NCBI GenBank assembly: GCA_002307215.1
Contig: DBTU01000008.1
Coordinates: 1-46,871 of the forward strand
DNA: 46,871 nucleotides
Source: Lachnoclostridium sp. UBA1308
GTDB taxonomy: Bacteria; Bacillota; Clostridia; Lachnospirales; Lachnospiraceae
Direction: 5' to 3'
Shown: piece by piece, positions 43,471 to 46,871 of the stretch
How the letters are laid out: each line of letters opens with the position of its first letter
Position numbering within the stretch: position 1 is the first letter of the stretch
Program-made: the position numbers and the translations under genes
Notes under the pieces: generated by a model
Databases searched by the model: none
What the model saw: the letters and a program-made list of their open reading frames with translations, nothing else
What the model was told of the DNA's origin: nothing

Positions 43471-45221
43471 AACATTCCATCCGTACAAAAGTAACATTAG
43501 TGCTCACAACCATGGTAATACTCACCATATTAATCACCTGGATCATAAATAATGCATTTCTCGAAGATTATTATATGAACAGAAAGACAGATAAATTATA
43601 TGATGCATATTCTGAGGTTGCTGAGTTATACCAAAGTAATGGTGATTACAATCTTTCGGAAGATAGCTTAAGCCGGATCGAGAAGGTGGAGACTAAGTAT
43701 GATCTAGATGTTCAGGTTCTCAATGCTGAAAGAGAAACAGTATTCCCCGAAAAGGCAAATATCGGGGAGAAGGAGAGAGCAAGGACCGAAGAATTTGAAA
43801 AGGAATCAATGGGTTTTAATAATCCCGATTTAATGAATGAAAAGATACTGAAGAACGAGGACAATGTTCTGATTATTACCTGCTATGACAGGCAGCTTGC
43901 TTCGACCTTTATAAACTTTTGGGGCAAAATTGAAATTCCGGACAATGATACAAATACCGCGAATGACATAACGGGTGCAGCAGAGGATATTACAGGCGTT
44001 CCTGAGATTACAGGCGTTCCTGATATCACAGGTGTTCCTGATATTACAGGCGTTCCTGAGATTACACCGACTGTAAAGGATGATTCCGGGCAAACGAATT
44101 ACGAATCGGGTAACTCAGAGGGTTCGGGCAAATCAATGCAGCCCCCGAACACCCCCCCGAGAAGTAATTTGGAGCGAGTGCCGGTAAAACAAAATGTGGT
44201 TGTTATTATTCTTCGTTCCAATACCGGAGGTATTAAGGAAAGTGTTAAAATAGCCAATGAATTTCTCGCATATGTAGGTCTCATTGCAGCAATTATCGGA
44301 TCGATAGCAATGTATATAATTACAAAAGGGTTTACTAAGCCGATTCTTGTCTTGTCCGGAATCGCGAAGAGAATGTCGGTTCTGGATTTTGAGATTAAAT
44401 ATAAAGGCAAATCAAAGGATGAGATTGGAGAATTAGGCAGTAGCATTAATGCCCTTTCTGATAAACTGAAATCAACGATAACTGAATTGAAACAGGCGAA
44501 CAATGAGCTTACGACAGATATTCAAAGAAAGATCGAAATAGATGAGTTGCGTAAGGAATTTCTCTCAAATGTATCTCATGAACTAAAAACGCCAATTGCT
44601 TTAATCCAGGGATATGCGGAAGGACTTAAGGAAAACATCAACGAGGACGAAGAGAGTCGTGATTATTACTGCGAGGTCATAATGGATGAAGCAGGTAAGA
44701 TGAATAACATGGTTAAGAAGCTGCTATGCTTAAATGAACTCGAGTTTGGCAATAATCAGATCAGTATCGACAGATTTGATATTGTTTCGTTAATCAAATC
44801 GTTATTAAGTTCTACAGAAATTCTATTCAGACAGAAGGAAGTTACATTGTACTTTGAGCAGACAGAGCCAATCTATGTCTGGGCAGATGAATTATTGATT
44901 GAACAGGTTCTAACAAACTATATAAGTAATGCCTTAAATCATGTCAGTGGTCAAAATATAATTGAAATCAAACTGATTCCAAGAGATACTTTGCTACGTA
45001 TTGCAATTTTTAATACAGGTGATTCTATTCCGGAAGATGAACTGGATAAGCTATGGATTAAATTTTATAAGGTTGATAAAGCTCGGACCAGAGAGTATGG
45101 TGGAAGCGGTATCGGTCTTTCTATTGTGAAAGCAATTATGAATTCACATAACAAGGAATGCGGGGTAATAAACAGGAATATAGGAGTTGAATTCTGGTTC
45201 GAGCTGGATACGAAATTATAG
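43467..45221 (+). CDS. Sensor histidine kinase with a repeat-containing outer domain
   Basis: A 584-residue membrane kinase. The first helix is at 8-30, an extracellular region of about 240 residues follows, and the second helix is near 270-290, then HAMP. The dimerisation/phosphoacceptor motif is FLSNVSHELKTPIALIQGYA (near 367), and the ATP-binding domain has NYISNALNHV, FNTGDSIPEDEL and GGSGIGLSIVKAIM. The outer region includes four nearly identical six-residue units (ITGVPE or ITGVPD), then a Pro/Ser/Gly-rich low-complexity stretch. It partners the regulator encoded just upstream. Confidence 0.93.
   Translation: MKHSIRTKVTLVLTTMVILTILITWIINNAFLEDYYMNRKTDKLYDAYSEVAELYQSNGDYNLSEDSLSRIEKVETKYDLDVQVLNAERETVFPEKANIGEKERARTEEFEKESMGFNNPDLMNEKILKNEDNVLIITCYDRQLASTFINFWGKIEIPDNDTNTANDITGAAEDITGVPEITGVPDITGVPDITGVPEITPTVKDDSGQTNYESGNSEGSGKSMQPPNTPPRSNLERVPVKQNVVVIILRSNTGGIKESVKIANEFLAYVGLIAAIIGSIAMYIITKGFTKPILVLSGIAKRMSVLDFEIKYKGKSKDEIGELGSSINALSDKLKSTITELKQANNELTTDIQRKIEIDELRKEFLSNVSHELKTPIALIQGYAEGLKENINEDEESRDYYCEVIMDEAGKMNNMVKKLLCLNELEFGNNQISIDRFDIVSLIKSLLSSTEILFRQKEVTLYFEQTEPIYVWADELLIEQVLTNYISNALNHVSGQNIIEIKLIPRDTLLRIAIFNTGDSIPEDELDKLWIKFYKVDKARTREYGGSGIGLSIVKAIMNSHNKECGVINRNIGVEFWFELDTKL
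43989..44060 (+). repeat. In-frame 18-base tandem repeat within the kinase gene
   Basis: Four copies of an 18-base unit (ATTACAGGCGTTCCTGAG and variants) in phase with the reading frame, encoding I-T-G-V-P-(E/D). A degenerate unit precedes it at about 43968. Confidence 0.85.
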
Positions 45222-45264
45222 TTATCATTTACAGAGATAATAAATGTAGTAGAATTATAGGTAA

Positions 45265-45310
45265 GCGGTTCCATCAGTTTGATTATAGATGGAACCGCTC
45301 TTTCATTATT
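45265..45310 (+). terminator. Terminator of the two-component operon
   Basis: AGCGGTTCCATC pairs with GATGGAACCGCT across an 11-base loop and is followed by CTTTCATTATT. Confidence 0.8.
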
Positions 45311-45427
45311 ACAATATAGAAAAATCTGTTATAGAGGAAGAGATCGCATATAACGGAAATCAAAAAGATAAATTTGTTAAACAATTGGTACAATTAATAG
45401 ATAACAATGTATTATGATTTATTTTTA

Positions 45428-45456
45428 TTGCTGAATTTTACAAAAAGTGATAATAT
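45428..45456 (+). promoter_or_regulatory. Promoter for the lipoprotein gene
   Basis: TTGCTG at 45428-45433, 17-base spacer, TAATAT at 45451-45456, about 65 bases upstream of the start codon. Confidence 0.45.
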
Positions 45457-45521
45457 ATAATTTGTACAACCCTGTATTTATGGGTTCATTACTGTTGTCA
45501 AAATGACAGGGGGAGTAACTG

Positions 45522-46241
45522 ATGAAGAGAATAAAATTGGTAATAATCGTTCTTTTGGCACTCTCGTTAACAGGATGCATAGAGAAGTATAATGCGACTG
45601 ATGAACAAAGTGATGCAATAGCTGAATATATGGCGGGTCATCTATTAGATAGTGATAAGGATTATGATCAGAAACTGATTCCGGAGGATGAATTGCTTGG
45701 GGATAATTCGAATGAAAGCGTGGATAATGGCTCAGATAATAACTCGGGGGAAGTTACGATAACTCCGGTGACACCCAATCCATCCGACGCAGCACCGTCA
45801 GACTCAGCAGTAGAGGGTACTGATAATGCCGGTGTACTATATACGCTAACAGAAGTGATAGATTCAGCTGGTTTTCAGATTGAATATAGCTCCTACAAAT
45901 TGACCAATCAGTATAAAAGTCAATATTTTGTTTTGAATCCAAGGGATGGATGCCAGTTGTTGGTAATGTCATTCTCGATAAAAAATGTAGCAGACGAAAA
46001 ACAGGTACTAAATCTGACAAAAGCCGGTATCGAGTATAAAATATCTGACAAATCAGATACAAAATATAAACCGCTATTGACCTTGTTGGAGAATGATTTA
46101 CAATACATTAAAATGGAATTTGGTGGCGGTAAGTCAAAAAAGGGTGTATTGATTTTTGATATACCTAATGATTCTGAAATTGCCGGTATGAAATTAACTG
46201 CAACGAATCAAGAAAAGCAGTCAGAGGTTGTAATCAAATAA
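45522..46241 (+). CDS. Lipoprotein (DUF4352-like)
   Basis: A 239-residue exported protein. The N-terminus is a lipoprotein signal: basic MKRIK, hydrophobic core, then LTGC with Cys 19 as the lipidated residue. A long acidic, Ser/Asn/Pro-rich spacer (about 25-105) leads into a beta-sandwich region (about 110-239) with LLVMSFSIKNVADEKQVLNL, which recalls DUF4352 immunoglobulin-like domains. GGGGGAG precedes ATG 45522. Attached to the outer face of the membrane; function unknown. Confidence 0.75.
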   Translation: MKRIKLVIIVLLALSLTGCIEKYNATDEQSDAIAEYMAGHLLDSDKDYDQKLIPEDELLGDNSNESVDNGSDNNSGEVTITPVTPNPSDAAPSDSAVEGTDNAGVLYTLTEVIDSAGFQIEYSSYKLTNQYKSQYFVLNPRDGCQLLVMSFSIKNVADEKQVLNLTKAGIEYKISDKSDTKYKPLLTLLENDLQYIKMEFGGGKSKKGVLIFDIPNDSEIAGMKLTATNQEKQSEVVIK

Positions 46242-46270
46242 TATATATGAAGAAAGGCATGGTTATTATT

Positions 46271-46651
46271 ATGAGCTTTAATGAGAGAAAGCGAATCAAA
46301 TTTTTGGGGTTACCGTTTACTTTTACAAAGTATTTTGTTGGTGAAGAAAAGATTACAATAACTGCAGGATTCCTGAATATCACGGTAGACGATGCCTACA
46401 TGTATAAGATTCAGGATGTACGATTAACTAGAAGTTTATCAGAGAGAATGTTTAAAATAGGAACAATAACCTGTTATACAGGGGATACAACACATCCGGA
46501 GCTTGTTCTTTGGCATATCAGAAATTCGGGTGAAATTAAGGACTTTATTATGCAGTACTCAGAAGAGGCCAGAAGGAAGAGAAGATCACTTCATACATTG
46601 AACATTGATGCAGAGGAATTGGATGATCAGGAACTGGAAATAATAAACTGA
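46271..46651 (+). CDS. PH-domain-like protein (bPH)
   Basis: A 126-residue soluble protein. FTKYFVGEEKITITAGFLNI and YKIQDVRLTRSLSERMFKIG are typical of bacterial pleckstrin-like domains; a charged tail follows (EEARRKRRS, then acidic). Start 46271 is preferred: the upstream in-frame codons from 46247 read MKKGMVII and are the same as those before the Crp-family gene, so they seem to be a repeated ribosome-binding region (AAGAAAGG), not protein. Confidence 0.7.
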   Translation: MSFNERKRIKFLGLPFTFTKYFVGEEKITITAGFLNITVDDAYMYKIQDVRLTRSLSERMFKIGTITCYTGDTTHPELVLWHIRNSGEIKDFIMQYSEEARRKRRSLHTLNIDAEELDDQELEIIN

Positions 46652-46671
46652 TAAAAACATTGTTTTTATGC

Positions 46672-46700
46672 TTGACATTTTTCGATCTTAAATGTAGAAT
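46672..46700 (+). promoter_or_regulatory. rRNA-type promoter 1
   Basis: TTGACA at 46672-46677, 17-base spacer, TAGAAT at 46695-46700. It is the first of two tandem near-consensus promoters at the end of the window. Confidence 0.75.
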
Positions 46701-46764
46701 GAAGCTCCACTGTTGCAGAACAGCCACGAAAGAAAAGCAGTAAAAAAAGAGAATAAAAAAGTGG

Positions 46765-46793
46765 TTGACATAATGCATACAGTGTGATAAACT
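46765..46793 (+). promoter_or_regulatory. rRNA-type promoter 2
   Basis: TTGACA at 46765-46770, 17-base spacer, TAAACT at 46788-46793, with A-rich sequence directly upstream like an UP element. Confidence 0.8.
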
Positions 46794-46798
46794 AAAAA

Positions 46799-46871
46799 AG
46801 TTGACGGCGCAAAACGGTGGTAATAAAAACCAAGCTAACAACAAATCGAACCTTGATAATTGAACAGTAAA
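46799..46871 (+). other. Leader of an rRNA operon (16S gene beyond window)
   Basis: The sequence ends in AACCTTGATAATTGAACAG, the typical pre-16S leader of Firmicute rrn operons. No part of mature 16S rRNA is in the window. It follows directly after the second of two strong tandem promoters. Confidence 0.7.

Noticed and set aside
43968..44066. Possible CRISPR-like array
   Set aside because: The units are 18 bases, adjacent without spacers and in phase with a kinase reading frame; it is a coding minisatellite.

Overview
The window looks like chromosomal DNA of an anaerobic, low-GC Firmicute, most likely a member of the Lachnospiraceae (Clostridium/Lachnoclostridium-like). This rests on gene content: a DUF4317 protein, two YitT-family proteins, ferredoxin-coupled IorAB, rubrerythrin, a DUF2935 protein, strong AGGAGG ribosome binding sites, and an rnr-smpB-ssrA block. 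No phage, plasmid, CRISPR array or intact insertion sequence was seen.

Layout. 1-4,650: RNA quality control (rnr, smpB, tmRNA) around a Gfo/Idh/MocA oxidoreductase. 4,790-9,090: Fic protein, a short divergent cis-prenyltransferase, a CocE/S15 hydrolase and a flavodoxin. 9,520-13,306: iorA-iorB and a PaaK-like CoA ligase, an aryl-pyruvate to aryl-acetate module. 13,341-19,286: a C-terminally truncated ketopantoate-reductase-like gene divergent from a LysR regulator, a small unknown protein, DUF4317, YitT, and a Crp/Fnr regulator divergent from a ferredoxin-like protein. 19,664-24,576: an ABC exporter pair, a 48-residue antisense-strand gene, a secreted DUF2680-like protein and a large HTH protein. 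24,799-34,420: the most interesting block, a nine- or ten-gene operon with an APC permease, a glutamine-synthetase-like ligase, three split glutamate-synthase-domain proteins (amidotransferase, GXGXG, FMN), four split subunits resembling sarcosine/N-methylglutamate/opine dehydrogenases, and RidA. 34,503-39,431: CAP and VanY proteins without signal peptides, rubrerythrin, a TspO-like membrane protein, DUF2935 and a second YitT. 39,465-46,651: a short orphan transcription unit, rsgA, a GNAT protein, a small membrane protein, a two-component system, a lipoprotein and a PH-domain protein. The last 200 bases carry two tandem promoters and a leader typical of an rRNA operon whose 16S gene should start just past the window.

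The central operon resembles the N-methylglutamate route for using methylamine (GmaS, MgsABC, then a heterotetrameric dehydrogenase). The dehydrogenase here is split into four polypeptides, lacks the folate-binding GcvT domain, and has an added pair of 4Fe-4S clusters suited to ferredoxin. It starts with a perfect consensus promoter followed by an intrinsic terminator that overlaps an alternative hairpin with an AxxGxx hexaloop, which suggests ANTAR-type antitermination.

The intergenic regions are populated by a modular dispersed repeat family: hairpins whose arms differ in sequence but keep pairing, joined by conserved linkers. Several copies end exactly at the ribosome binding site of the next gene. 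All functional calls come from reading motifs by eye; no database search was run.
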